The notes under the pieces: generated by a model
What the model was told of the DNA's origin: nothing
The model's database searches: none
The model's input: the letters and a program-made list of their open reading frames with translations, nothing else
NCBI RefSeq assembly: GCF_030271215.1
Contig: NZ_JASNGB010000094.1
Span: forward strand, 3,971 to 11,682
DNA: 7,712 bases
Direction: 5' to 3'
Origin: Deinococcus rhizophilus
Lineage (GTDB): Bacteria; Deinococcota; Deinococci; Deinococcales; Deinococcaceae
Made by a program: the position numbers and the translations under genes
Part shown: in pieces, positions 1 to 7,250 of the stretch
How the letters are laid out: each line of letters begins with the position of its first letter
How positions within the stretch are numbered: the stretch's first letter is position 1

Positions 1-1310
1 CGGGCGGGGACGGGTGGGGGCGTCACCGGGCGAACGGGCGCCGGGGCCGGAGACTGGACCGCCACTGGAGCGATTGGTACTGGAGCGATTGGTACTGGAG
101 CGGTCGGCACGGGGGCGACTGGCGTCGGCCGGGTCGCCGGAAGCGCGGCGAGGGCGGCCCGTTTGGAAGCGGTGCGGGCGGCGGCCTCCTGCGGCGTGAG
201 CACGCGGCCCCACCCGGCAGGCACGCCCCGGAAGGTGGTCCAGGGGCCGTCGGCGATCGGGGCCTGCCGCTCCACGGCGCTCAGGCCACCGCCCTCGGTC
301 GAGAAGTACAGCACGCCCCGGTCACTCACGGCGACGGACGTGTCGATCTTCTTGCCGGTCCGGATCGTCCAGCGGGCCTGCCCGTTCGGGCCGATGGCAT
401 GGACCGTCCCGGTCAGGTCCGGCACCACCACGCTGCCGTCGGCGAGGTGCACGGCCGCCGCCGCGACCGGGGCGCCCGCCGCGTAGACCCACTCGTCCTC
501 GCCGGTGGTGTTCACCGCGTAGACCTTGCCGTCGTAGCTCCCCACCACCACGAGGTCATTCCCCGTCACGATGGGGCTGGCGTTCACGAACAGGTCGGTC
601 TGCCGGGTCCAGCGCAGCTTGCCCGCCGGGTCGAGCGCGTAGAGCTTGCGGTCGCTGGAGCCGAAGTAGATGTTGCCCTGCCGATCAATGGCCGGGCTGC
701 TGAACACCAGCGATCCGGCCCCGAAGGTCCACTTGAGTTTGCCGTCAGGCGTCAGCGCGTGCAGGCGGTTGTTCTGGGCCCCGAAGTAGATCGTGCCGTC
801 CTGCGCGACCGCCGGGCTGCTGAAGACGGGCGCCCCCACCCCGAAGGTCCACAGCACCTGCCCTCCCGGCCCCAGCGCGTACACGGTGCCGCCTGCCGTC
901 GCCGCAATCACGCTGCCGTCGGCCCGCAGCGCCGGACTGGCGAAGATGTCGCCGTCGAGCCGAGTCCGCCACAGCTGCTTGCCGGAGGCGTCCACCGCGT
1001 AGAGGTGGTCGTCGTAGGAGGCCGCGATCACGGTTCCCTGCGGGGTGATCACCGGACTGGCCCGGCCAATATCGCCCACCGGAAGACTCCAGCGCTCGAC
1101 CCCCCGCCCGTCGGTGCGGTGCAGCCGGGTATCCGAGCCCACGAAGTAGAGGTCGCCGTCGTCGGCGACGGCCACGCTGGACAGCACCTTGAGGTCCTTA
1201 AACCAGGTGACTGGAGGAGCTGCGGCTGCGGGAGTCGCGGCGGTCACCGGGCCCTGGGCGGCAGCGGCAGACGCGAGCAGGGCAAGTGAGAACATCAGGA
1301 TTTTTCTCAT
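1..1310 (-). CDS. Exported PQQ-like (BamB-type) eight-bladed beta-propeller protein with proline-rich C-terminal tail; 3' end beyond window
   Basis: The frame reads without a stop from the ATG at 1310-1308 to the left edge, giving 436 residues and an incomplete C-terminus. Residues 1-19 form a signal peptide (positive MRK, hydrophobic core, AAAAQ cleavage region), so the protein is exported. Residues about 42-347 are eight PQQ-like blades. Each has an (A/S)SP-type strand, a (V/I)YFG-like strand and a (L/V)YA(L/V)xxxG..W strand. The blade Trp recurs at 74, 114, 154, 194, 234, 274 and 314, an exact 40-residue period. Residues about 395-436 are Pro/Ala/Val-rich with APVPI repeats. Such propellers are usually binding scaffolds in the envelope. 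I see no PQQ-dehydrogenase catalytic features, so ligand and partner are unknown. The start is supported by a good Shine-Dalgarno sequence. It is divergent from the secreted protein gene at 1397. Confidence 0.9.
   Translation of the reverse strand, partial: MRKILMFSLALLASAAAAQGPVTAATPAAAAPPVTWFKDLKVLSSVAVADDGDLYFVGSDTRLHRTDGRGVERWSLPVGDIGRASPVITPQGTVIAASYDDHLYAVDASGKQLWRTRLDGDIFASPALRADGSVIAATAGGTVYALGPGGQVLWTFGVGAPVFSSPAVAQDGTIYFGAQNNRLHALTPDGKLKWTFGAGSLVFSSPAIDRQGNIYFGSSDRKLYALDPAGKLRWTRQTDLFVNASPIVTGNDLVVVGSYDGKVYAVNTTGEDEWVYAAGAPVAAAAVHLADGSVVVPDLTGTVHAIGPNGQARWTIRTGKKIDTSVAVSDRGVLYFSTEGGGLSAVERQAPIADGPWTTFRGVPAGWGRVLTPQEAAARTASKRAALAALPATRPTPVAPVPTAPVPIAPVPIAPVAVQSPAPAPVRPVTPPPVPA
64..108. 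repeat. 15-bp tandem repeat coding the APVPI tail
   Basis: Bases 64-78 and 79-93 are identical (actggagcgattggt). Bases 94-108 are a diverged third copy sharing the first nine bases. Read on the minus strand in frame, each unit encodes the five residues P-V-P-I/T-A of the propeller protein's C-terminal tail, so copy-number change would keep the reading frame. Confidence 0.9.
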
Positions 1311-1316
1311 GTGAAC

Positions 1317-1373
<57 letters not shown>

Positions 1374-1396
1374 TAGCGTCTTAAGATGCTCTGGCT

Positions 1397-1984
<588 letters not shown>

Positions 1985-1999
1985 AGCCAGTCGCTTTCG

Positions 2000-2030
2000 C
2001 TGCGCCCTCCCTGTGGGGGCGCAGTTTTTT
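2000..2030 (+). terminator. Strong intrinsic terminator after the 1397 gene
   Basis: The core stem CTGCGCCC (2000-2007) pairs with GGGCGCAG (2017-2024). It extends inward by a wobble and a G-C pair to leave a 5-nt loop. Six T residues follow at 2025-2030. It begins 16 nt after the stop codon. The opposite strand lacks a matching T-run, so it acts in the plus direction only. Confidence 0.93.
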
Positions 2031-2056
2031 GCTCTCTGCTCGTGGCTCTGGCCCCG

Positions 2057-2062
2057 TAGACT
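2057..2062 (+). promoter_or_regulatory. Putative leaderless -10 box of the phosphoesterase gene
   Basis: TAGACT ends 6 nt before the ATG at 2069. No Shine-Dalgarno sequence and no convincing -35 hexamer at the expected distance are visible. It follows the terminator at 2000-2030, so this gene needs its own promoter. Confidence 0.6.
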
Positions 2063-2068
2063 GCCCCC

Positions 2069-2533
2069 ATGCGCGTCCTCGCCCTGTCCGACACCCACGG
2101 CCTGCTGCGCCCGGAGGTGCTGCCCCTCGTTGCGCAGGCCGACGCCGTGCTGCACGCCGGGGACGTGGGCACCCTGCAGGTGCTGGAGGCGCTACGGGCC
2201 GCCTCCCCCGGACCGGTTCACGCGGTGCGCGGCAATGTGGACCGCACGCCGCCCCTCTCCGAGTTGCCGGAGACGGCGCTGCTGGAGCTGGGCGGCGTCT
2301 GGGTATACCTGCTGCACGACCTGAATGACCTCGACCTCTCCCCTGTCGCCGCCGGGGTCCGGGTGGTGATCTCGGGGCATACCCACCAGCCCCGGCGCGA
2401 GGAGCAGGAGGGCGTCCTTTTCCTGAATCCGGGGTCGGTGGGGCCGCGCCGCTTCCGGCTGCCGGTGGCCTGCGCGTGGCTGCGGCTGGAGAGGGGCCGC
2501 GTGCGGGCCGAACCCGTCACCCTGGCGCTCTGA
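2069..2533 (+). CDS. YfcE/MJ0936-family metallophosphoesterase
   Basis: This 154-residue protein is a compact calcineurin-like phosphoesterase of the YfcE/MJ0936 type, usually a cytoplasmic two-metal phosphodiesterase. The metal-binding motifs appear in the family order: D-x-H (D8, H10, in SDTHG), GD (D32), GN-x-D (N56, D58), H83, and GHTH (H104, H106). NPGSVG at 120-125 is typical of the family. The length is near the family's usual 150-180 residues. The natural substrate is unknown; members are assayed on artificial phosphodiesters and cyclic nucleotides. Translation from the ATG at 2069 starts directly with the MRVLALSDTHG core, which supports this start. The next gene begins 32 nt downstream on the same strand but has its own -10-like box. 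Confidence 0.92.
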   Translation: MRVLALSDTHGLLRPEVLPLVAQADAVLHAGDVGTLQVLEALRAASPGPVHAVRGNVDRTPPLSELPETALLELGGVWVYLLHDLNDLDLSPVAAGVRVVISGHTHQPRREEQEGVLFLNPGSVGPRRFRLPVACAWLRLERGRVRAEPVTLAL

Positions 2534-2552
2534 GCCGTCCTGAAGCGGGTGC

Positions 2553-2558
2553 TAGCCT
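2553..2558 (+). promoter_or_regulatory. Putative leaderless -10 box of the MBL-fold gene
   Basis: TAGCCT ends 7 nt before the ATG at 2566. A weak -35-like CTGAGC sits at 2530-2535 with a 17-nt spacer, matching TTGACA at the central TGA only. There is no Shine-Dalgarno sequence. Read-through from the upstream gene is also possible. Confidence 0.5.
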
Positions 2559-2565
2559 GCCTGCC

Positions 2566-3546
<981 letters not shown>

Positions 3547-3601
3547 AGCTCGCCGCCCGTTGACCCCTGCCCTGGCCACCGTTGCGGCGCGACCTCCGCT
3601 C

Positions 3602-3607
3602 TATACT
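3602..3607 (+). promoter_or_regulatory. Putative leaderless -10 box of the YbjN-like gene
   Basis: TATACT, one mismatch from the TATAAT consensus, ends 7 nt before the ATG at 3615. No -35 lies at the expected distance: TTGACC at 3560-3565 is too far (36 nt) and TTGCGG at 3582-3587 too near (14 nt). Confidence 0.65.
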
Positions 3608-3614
3608 CGCGCCC

Positions 3615-4067
3615 ATGACGGCCCCGGAACTTCAGCGCATCATGCGGGCACTCTCGGAGAGCGGGTTCACGGTCGAGGCGGTCGAGGACGGCGCCCTGGT
3701 GCGCCACGGCGAGAGCCGGGTGGCCCTGTTCGTGGAGCCTGATCCCCACGGCGGCGTGATTGTCCGGCTGCACCTCGACCTTGACCTGTACGTCGAGGAA
3801 GACTCGCTCGCGGACATCCTGATGGGCATGAACCTGATGAACCAGGGCCTCGACTACGGCGCCCTCAACCTCGATCCGGTCGAGGAGGAGGACACGCCGG
3901 AGGACGCCCCGCTGACGTTTGCCGTGCTGGGCCGCGCCGTGCTGTGGCTGCGCGACCTCGGCCCCGACGAGCTGGAGCGCCTGCGCGAGCACCTGCGCCG
4001 CTTCGAGGCAGAAGTGACCGAGGCGGTCGAGCGGACCCTGCACGGGGGCGGGGGAATTCGGGCCTGA
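3615..4067 (+). CDS. YbjN-domain-like protein
   Basis: This acidic, cytoplasmic protein has 150 residues. It shows the layout of the YbjN family, related in fold to type III secretion chaperones of the CesT kind. An N-terminal helix (about 4-16) is followed by strands (GFTVEAVEDGALVRHG, then VALFVEPDPHGGVIVRLHLDLDL). Next come a helix with the characteristic N-x-MN core (ILMGMNLMNQ, 68-77), further strands around LTFAVLGRAVLWL, and a long C-terminal helix (117-141). YbjN proteins are linked to stress and motility phenotypes in enterobacteria, but no reaction is known. The frame also opens at a TTG at 3582; the ATG at 3615, 7 nt after TATACT, is preferred. The assignment rests on pattern similarity only. 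Confidence 0.75.
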   Translation: MTAPELQRIMRALSESGFTVEAVEDGALVRHGESRVALFVEPDPHGGVIVRLHLDLDLYVEEDSLADILMGMNLMNQGLDYGALNLDPVEEEDTPEDAPLTFAVLGRAVLWLRDLGPDELERLREHLRRFEAEVTEAVERTLHGGGGIRA

Positions 4068-4088
4068 CAGTGGACAGGAAACGGCGCG

Positions 4089-4116
4089 AGGGCCGGGGCG
4101 TGAATGCCCCGGCCCT
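4089..4116. terminator. GC-rich hairpin between convergent genes (probable bidirectional terminator)
   Basis: AGGGCCGGGGC (4089-4099) pairs perfectly over 11 bp with GCCCCGGCCCT (4106-4116) around a 6-nt loop. It lies between the end of the YbjN-like gene (4067) and the end of gltA (4132). Neither flank has a strong T-run, so termination is inferred from position and stem stability. Confidence 0.7.
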
Positions 4117-4131
4117 TCCGCTGTTGCCGTC

Positions 4132-5274
4132 TTACTGGCGGTCTTGCAGCGGCACGTACTTCCCGTCGCGCTCGCCGGTGTACACCGCGTCGGGGCGCAG
4201 CAGGCGGTTGTCGCGGGTGTACTCGATCACGCTGGCGCACCAGCCGCTGATGCGGGCCAGCGCGAAGATCGGCGTGAAGTACTCCTTGCGGATGCCCAGG
4301 TCGGAATACACCGTGCCCGAGTAGAAGTCCACGTTGGGATAGATGCCCTTGGAGCCGATGCGGTCCACGACCGTCTTCTCGATGGTTTCGAGAATCTGGT
4401 AGTAGGTGCTCTTGCCTTCCTTGTTGGCGACCAGTTCGGCGTAGTCGCGCAGCACCCGCGAGCGGGGATCGAAATACTTGTAGACGCGGTGGCCCACGCC
4501 CATGATCTTTTCCTTGCGGTCGAGCTTGCCGCTGATGTAGGCCTCGGCCTTCTCGGGAGTCCCGACCTCGTCGAGCATGTCCATGACAGCCTCGTTCGCG
4601 CCGCCGTGCAGCGGTCCCTTCAAGGCCCCGACCGCCGAGGTGATGCACGAATACATGTCGCTGAGGGTGCTCGCCGTGGCGATGGCCGTGAAGGTCGAGG
4701 CGTTCATGCCGTGGTCGGCGTGCAGCACCAGGGCGATGTCAAACAGGCGGGCCTGCTCCTCGGTCGGCTCCTTGCCCGTCAGCATGTACAGGAAGTTCCC
4801 GGCGTGCGTCAGGTCCATGCGGGGGGCCACGATGTCCTGCCCCTCCTGGGCGCGGTTGACGGCCGCGATGATCGTCGAGAATTGCGCGATCATGCGGATG
4901 CTGATGGCGCGGCGGGCGTCCTCGCTGGTTTCCTCAGCCTGGGGGTCGAGCAGGCCCAGGTAGGACACGGCCGTCCGCAGGGCCTGCATGGGGTGGACGC
5001 CCCGGGGCATCGCCGCGATCACGTCCAGCAGCGCCTGCGGCACCGCGCGGTTGGCCTTGAGTTCGGCGTCGAAGGCGGCGAGTTCGGCGGCAGTGGGCAG
5101 CTTGCCGTCGAGCAGGGCCAGCGACAGTTCCTCGAAGGTGCTGTGCTCGGCCCACTCCTGAATCGGGATGCCGAGGTGGGTCAGGATGCCCTCGGTCCCG
5201 TTGATAAAGGTCAGTTTGCTCTCGGTAAAGAGGACGCCTTCCAGCCCCTTGGCAACGTTGGCGGTGTTCGTCAT
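4132..5274 (-). CDS. gltA: Citrate synthase
   Basis: This 380-residue protein is a short-type citrate synthase. It condenses oxaloacetate and acetyl-CoA to citrate at the entry of the TCA cycle. The catalytic triad is visible: H223 (GPLHGGANE), H262 (GVGHRVYK) and D316 (NVDFYSG). Also present are LHADHGMNAS (185-194) and Arg271 in FDPRSRV. The N-terminal motif around INGTEGILTHLGIPI is typical of the family. Length and motifs fit the dimeric Gram-positive/archaeal-like group of about 370-390 residues, without the enterobacterial N-terminal extension. Some members also or mainly act as 2-methylcitrate synthase; no adjacent prp genes suggest that here. The frame is open well upstream, but the ATG at 5274-5272 matches the family N-terminus and follows a -10 box by 9 nt. 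Confidence 0.96.
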   Translation of the reverse strand: MTNTANVAKGLEGVLFTESKLTFINGTEGILTHLGIPIQEWAEHSTFEELSLALLDGKLPTAAELAAFDAELKANRAVPQALLDVIAAMPRGVHPMQALRTAVSYLGLLDPQAEETSEDARRAISIRMIAQFSTIIAAVNRAQEGQDIVAPRMDLTHAGNFLYMLTGKEPTEEQARLFDIALVLHADHGMNASTFTAIATASTLSDMYSCITSAVGALKGPLHGGANEAVMDMLDEVGTPEKAEAYISGKLDRKEKIMGVGHRVYKYFDPRSRVLRDYAELVANKEGKSTYYQILETIEKTVVDRIGSKGIYPNVDFYSGTVYSDLGIRKEYFTPIFALARISGWCASVIEYTRDNRLLRPDAVYTGERDGKYVPLQDRQ

Positions 5275-5288
5275 GGTGGGCCCACCAT
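5273..5288. promoter_or_regulatory. Perfect 16-bp palindrome over the gltA start
   Basis: ATGGTGGGCCCACCAT is a perfect inverted repeat without spacer. On the gltA strand it covers five bases of the -10 box, the whole gap to the start codon, and the first two bases of the ATG. A protein bound here would block initiation, but the operator role is inference. Confidence 0.5.
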
Positions 5289-5289
5289 A
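5284..5289 (-). promoter_or_regulatory. Putative leaderless -10 box of gltA
   Basis: Read on the minus strand this is TATGGT, 9 nt before the gltA ATG. No Shine-Dalgarno sequence intervenes and no good -35 is seen. The box is embedded in the 12-mer GGTATGGTGGGC, which recurs at the sigma-factor promoter. Confidence 0.6.
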
Positions 5290-5335
5290 CCACCGCCCCT
5301 GCCCGGACCGTGCGCCCCGCACGGTTCCCGCCCCG

Positions 5336-5367
5336 GTGACAAGGGCAGGACCACGCGCCCCTACAAT
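5336..5367 (+). promoter_or_regulatory. Putative leaderless promoter of tsaB
   Basis: The -10 box TACAAT (5362-5367) is 7 nt before the ATG at 5375. GTGACA at 5336-5341 matches 5 of 6 bases of the -35 consensus, but the 20-nt spacer is longer than usual. There is no Shine-Dalgarno sequence. Confidence 0.65.
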
Positions 5368-5374
5368 GCCCGCC

Positions 5375-5941
5375 ATGTCGGCGCCCGTTTTCCCCCACCC
5401 CGTCACCCTGGCCCTCGATACCGCCACCCCCTTTCTGACCCTGGCCCTGCGCTGGCCCGGCGGCGAGCGGACCTGGCGGGAGGAGGTCGGGCGGGCACAC
5501 GCCGAACGGCTGGCCGGGGCGGCGGCGGACCTCTTCACGGACGCGGGCCTCCCGTTCCGGGCCGGGACCATCGTGATCGGCACCGGGCCGGGGTCGTATA
5601 CCGGCGTGCGCGTCGGCGCGAGCTACGCCCTGGGCCTGGGCCGGGTCTGGGGAGCGCGGGTGCTGGGCGTGCCCACCCTGGAAGGGCTGGTCGGCGGCCT
5701 GGAGGGCGAGGTGGCCGTCTCGCTGGATGCCCGCCGGGAGAACGTGTACGGAGCGGTGTACGAGGTGCGGGGCGGCATGGTGGGCCGGGTGCTTCACCCG
5801 CCGCACAAGGACAGCCTGACCGCCTTCGAGACGCTCGCCGCCGGGCGCCCCCACCACCGTGACCCGGCCCCCGACGGCCTCGCGCTGCTGCGGGCAGGGC
5901 TGGACCACGGGAGCGAGACGTGGGCGCTGGCGTACCTGTGA
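5375..5941 (+). CDS. tsaB: tRNA threonylcarbamoyladenosine biosynthesis protein TsaB
   Basis: This 188-residue protein belongs to the ASKHA-fold TsaB/YeaZ family. TsaB is a non-catalytic partner that dimerises with TsaD and, with TsaE, helps transfer the threonylcarbamoyl group to A37 of ANN-decoding tRNAs. Visible hallmarks are the N-terminal LALDTATPFLTLAL strand pair (11-25), the motif GTGPGSYTGVRVG (69-81) and the conserved GVPTLEGL (98-105). DARRENVYGAVYE (118-130) matches the family's DARmgeVY segment. The C-terminal half is short, since many members run to about 220-235 residues, but the core dimerisation region is intact. An upstream in-frame opening exists, but the ATG at 5375 follows TACAAT by 7 nt and matches the family N-terminus. 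It converges on the FUN14-like gene. Confidence 0.93.
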   Translation: MSAPVFPHPVTLALDTATPFLTLALRWPGGERTWREEVGRAHAERLAGAAADLFTDAGLPFRAGTIVIGTGPGSYTGVRVGASYALGLGRVWGARVLGVPTLEGLVGGLEGEVAVSLDARRENVYGAVYEVRGGMVGRVLHPPHKDSLTAFETLAAGRPHHRDPAPDGLALLRAGLDHGSETWALAYL

Positions 5942-5942
5942 C

Positions 5943-5963
5943 GTGGCCCGGCGTGTGGCCCGG
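5943..5963. repeat. 9-bp direct repeat in the tsaB/FUN14 gap
   Basis: GTGGCCCGG occurs at 5943-5951 and 5955-5963, separated by 3 nt. Together they fill the 22-nt gap between the convergent stop codons. No hairpin with a T-run is visible here, so termination of these two genes is unexplained. Confidence 0.6.
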
Positions 5964-6320
5964 TCAAGCCCGCGCCCGCAGCCCCAGCAGCAACCCCGCC
6001 GTGTATGCCCCCGCGAAGGGCAAGTTCGCTGTCAGCACCCGCCCCAGCCACGCGGCCCCGGCTTCCCCGCCCTGACGCAGCAGCGGGTCGGCCAGCTCCT
6101 GCACGCGCGGCCAGTTCACGCTGAGGAGGTCGAGAGAGGCCAGAAGCTGCACCGCCACGAACAGCAGCCCCAGCAGAATCAGCGCGAGGCGGCCCACCTT
6201 CCGCAGCGCGAGCCCGGTGGCAAAGCCCAGCAGCGCCCCCACGCTGAGGTCAGGCAGGACCGAGCGCAGCGCCTCGGTGATGGAGGCGCCCGGACTGCTG
6301 GCAGGGGGAAGAAAGGACAA
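5964..6320 (-). CDS. FUN14-family small membrane protein
   Basis: The protein has 118 residues if begun at the TTG at 6320-6318. The family signature is visible: a glycine-rich membrane segment followed by basic residues (GALLGFATGLALRKVGRLA, 28-46). A second hydrophobic segment (LILLGLLFVAVQLLA, 47-61) and the S-V-N-W motif (67-70) of the FUN14 domain follow. A third hydrophobic stretch (about 101-115) ends the protein. Eukaryotic FUNDC1 is a mitochondrial outer-membrane mitophagy receptor; bacterial members have no established function and this one lacks a cytosolic receptor tail. The frame is open to a TTG at 6362, giving 132 residues. The shorter start is preferred because TAGCAT lies 10 nt upstream of it and the extra 14 residues look non-conserved. 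It is divergent from the sigma-factor gene. Confidence 0.85.
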   Translation of the reverse strand: MSFLPPASSPGASITEALRSVLPDLSVGALLGFATGLALRKVGRLALILLGLLFVAVQLLASLDLLSVNWPRVQELADPLLRQGGEAGAAWLGRVLTANLPFAGAYTAGLLLGLRARA

Positions 6321-6330
6321 GGTCAGGGGG

Positions 6331-6336
6331 ATGCTA
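6331..6336 (-). promoter_or_regulatory. Putative -10 box of the FUN14-like gene
   Basis: Read on the minus strand this is TAGCAT, 10 nt before the TTG at 6320. A weak -35-like TTGGCG sits at 6362-6357 with a 20-nt spacer. If correct, it excludes the TTG at 6362 as the start. Confidence 0.4.
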
Positions 6337-6370
6337 ACGCCCCGCCCGGCTCCACGCGCCAAAAGGCGGA

Positions 6371-6388
6371 GGCGCCGGGGGCGCCGGG
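6371..6388. repeat. Tandem GGCGCCGGG repeat before the sigma-factor gene
   Basis: Two perfect copies of GGCGCCGGG lie head to tail (6371-6379 and 6380-6388). Because GGCGCC is itself palindromic, the two copies can also form a hairpin with a GGG loop. It lies where a -35 element for the sigma gene would be expected (6371-6376), so it could bind a regulator. No function is shown. Confidence 0.5.
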
Positions 6389-6393
6389 CAGGG

Positions 6394-6399
6394 TATGGT
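6394..6399 (+). promoter_or_regulatory. Putative leaderless -10 box of the sigma-factor gene
   Basis: TATGGT ends 10 nt before the in-frame GTG at 6410. It is part of GGTATGGTGGGC (6392-6403), identical to the gltA promoter 12-mer. The box itself contains the alternative ATG at 6395, so both cannot be used at once. Confidence 0.5.
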
Positions 6400-6409
6400 G
6401 GGCAGCGAC

Positions 6410-6985
<576 letters not shown>

Positions 6986-6995
6986 GGCCGTTGCC

Positions 6996-7018
6996 GTCAA
7001 GATGGTCCCGTCCTTGAC
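6996..7018 (+). terminator. Weak hairpin after the sigma-factor stop
   Basis: GTCAAG (6996-7001) pairs with CTTGAC (7013-7018) around an 11-nt loop, beginning 10 nt after the stop codon. A C-rich rather than T-rich tract follows, so it is at best a weak or factor-assisted terminator. Confidence 0.3.
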
Positions 7019-7064
7019 CCCCTCCCCTGGTGGGAAAGGGCCTTGAGAGCTGAGGGGGAGGGGG
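7018..7064. repeat. Long imperfect inverted repeat, REP-like
   Basis: CCCCCTCCCC (7018-7027) is complementary to GGGGAGGGGG (7055-7064), separated by 27 nt with its own short inverted motifs. C-rich/G-rich inverted intergenic elements of this kind are often dispersed repeats in high-GC genomes. With one copy in view, the dispersed nature is inference. Confidence 0.5.
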
Positions 7065-7210
7065 CGTCCGGACCAGCTCGGCGAATCTTCCCTCCCGTCA
7101 GATGCTCGAGGTCCCCGACGAGGACGCGGCAGGTCAGCAGGGGTGTGGCGCTTTCCGCCCCCGACCCCTTGCCCTCCCGACGCCCCTCCCCGGCTGCCGA
7201 CTGGAACCTG

Positions 7211-7230
7211 GCGACGGATTTCTCCGTCGC
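7211..7230. promoter_or_regulatory. Perfect hairpin just upstream of the lipoprotein promoter
   Basis: GCGACGGA (7211-7218) and TCCGTCGC (7223-7230) form an 8-bp perfect stem with a TTTC loop. It ends 8 nt before the putative -10 box TAACGT and overlaps the -35 region. It may be an operator for a dimeric regulator or an upstream terminator without a T-run. Confidence 0.5.
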
Positions 7231-7238
7231 TGGCCCGC

Positions 7239-7244
7239 TAACGT
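7239..7244 (+). promoter_or_regulatory. Putative leaderless -10 box of the lipoprotein gene
   Basis: TAACGT ends 6 nt before the GTG at 7251. No consensus -35 is seen; the hairpin at 7211-7230 occupies that area. Confidence 0.5.
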
Positions 7245-7250
7245 GGGCGG

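Larger units (their letters stand above)
6986..7250. other. Non-coding stretch between the sigma factor and the lipoprotein
   Basis: This stretch holds inverted repeats (listed separately) but no convincing gene. A 50-codon open frame (7102-7254, plus) overlaps the lipoprotein GTG by 4 nt. Its first eight codons are coding-like, but the rest is proline-rich with mixed third positions, so it is not called. No zinc-finger or membrane anti-sigma frame is visible on either strand. Confidence 0.6.

Noticed and set aside
399..1289. Long plus-strand open frame of 296 codons opposite the propeller gene
   Set aside because: It is antisense to a clear signal-peptide/beta-propeller gene, is rich in R, G, H and V with no motif, and is explained by GC-rich codon shadowing.
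4144..4150. Possible T-rich stretch or tRNA-like fold near the gltA end
   Set aside because: No cloverleaf or acceptor pairing could be traced; the region is coding sequence of gltA.
4144..5862. Plus-strand open frame of 572 codons over gltA and tsaB
   Set aside because: It overlaps citrate synthase with its full catalytic triad on the other strand and tsaB in another frame; its composition is that of a shadow.
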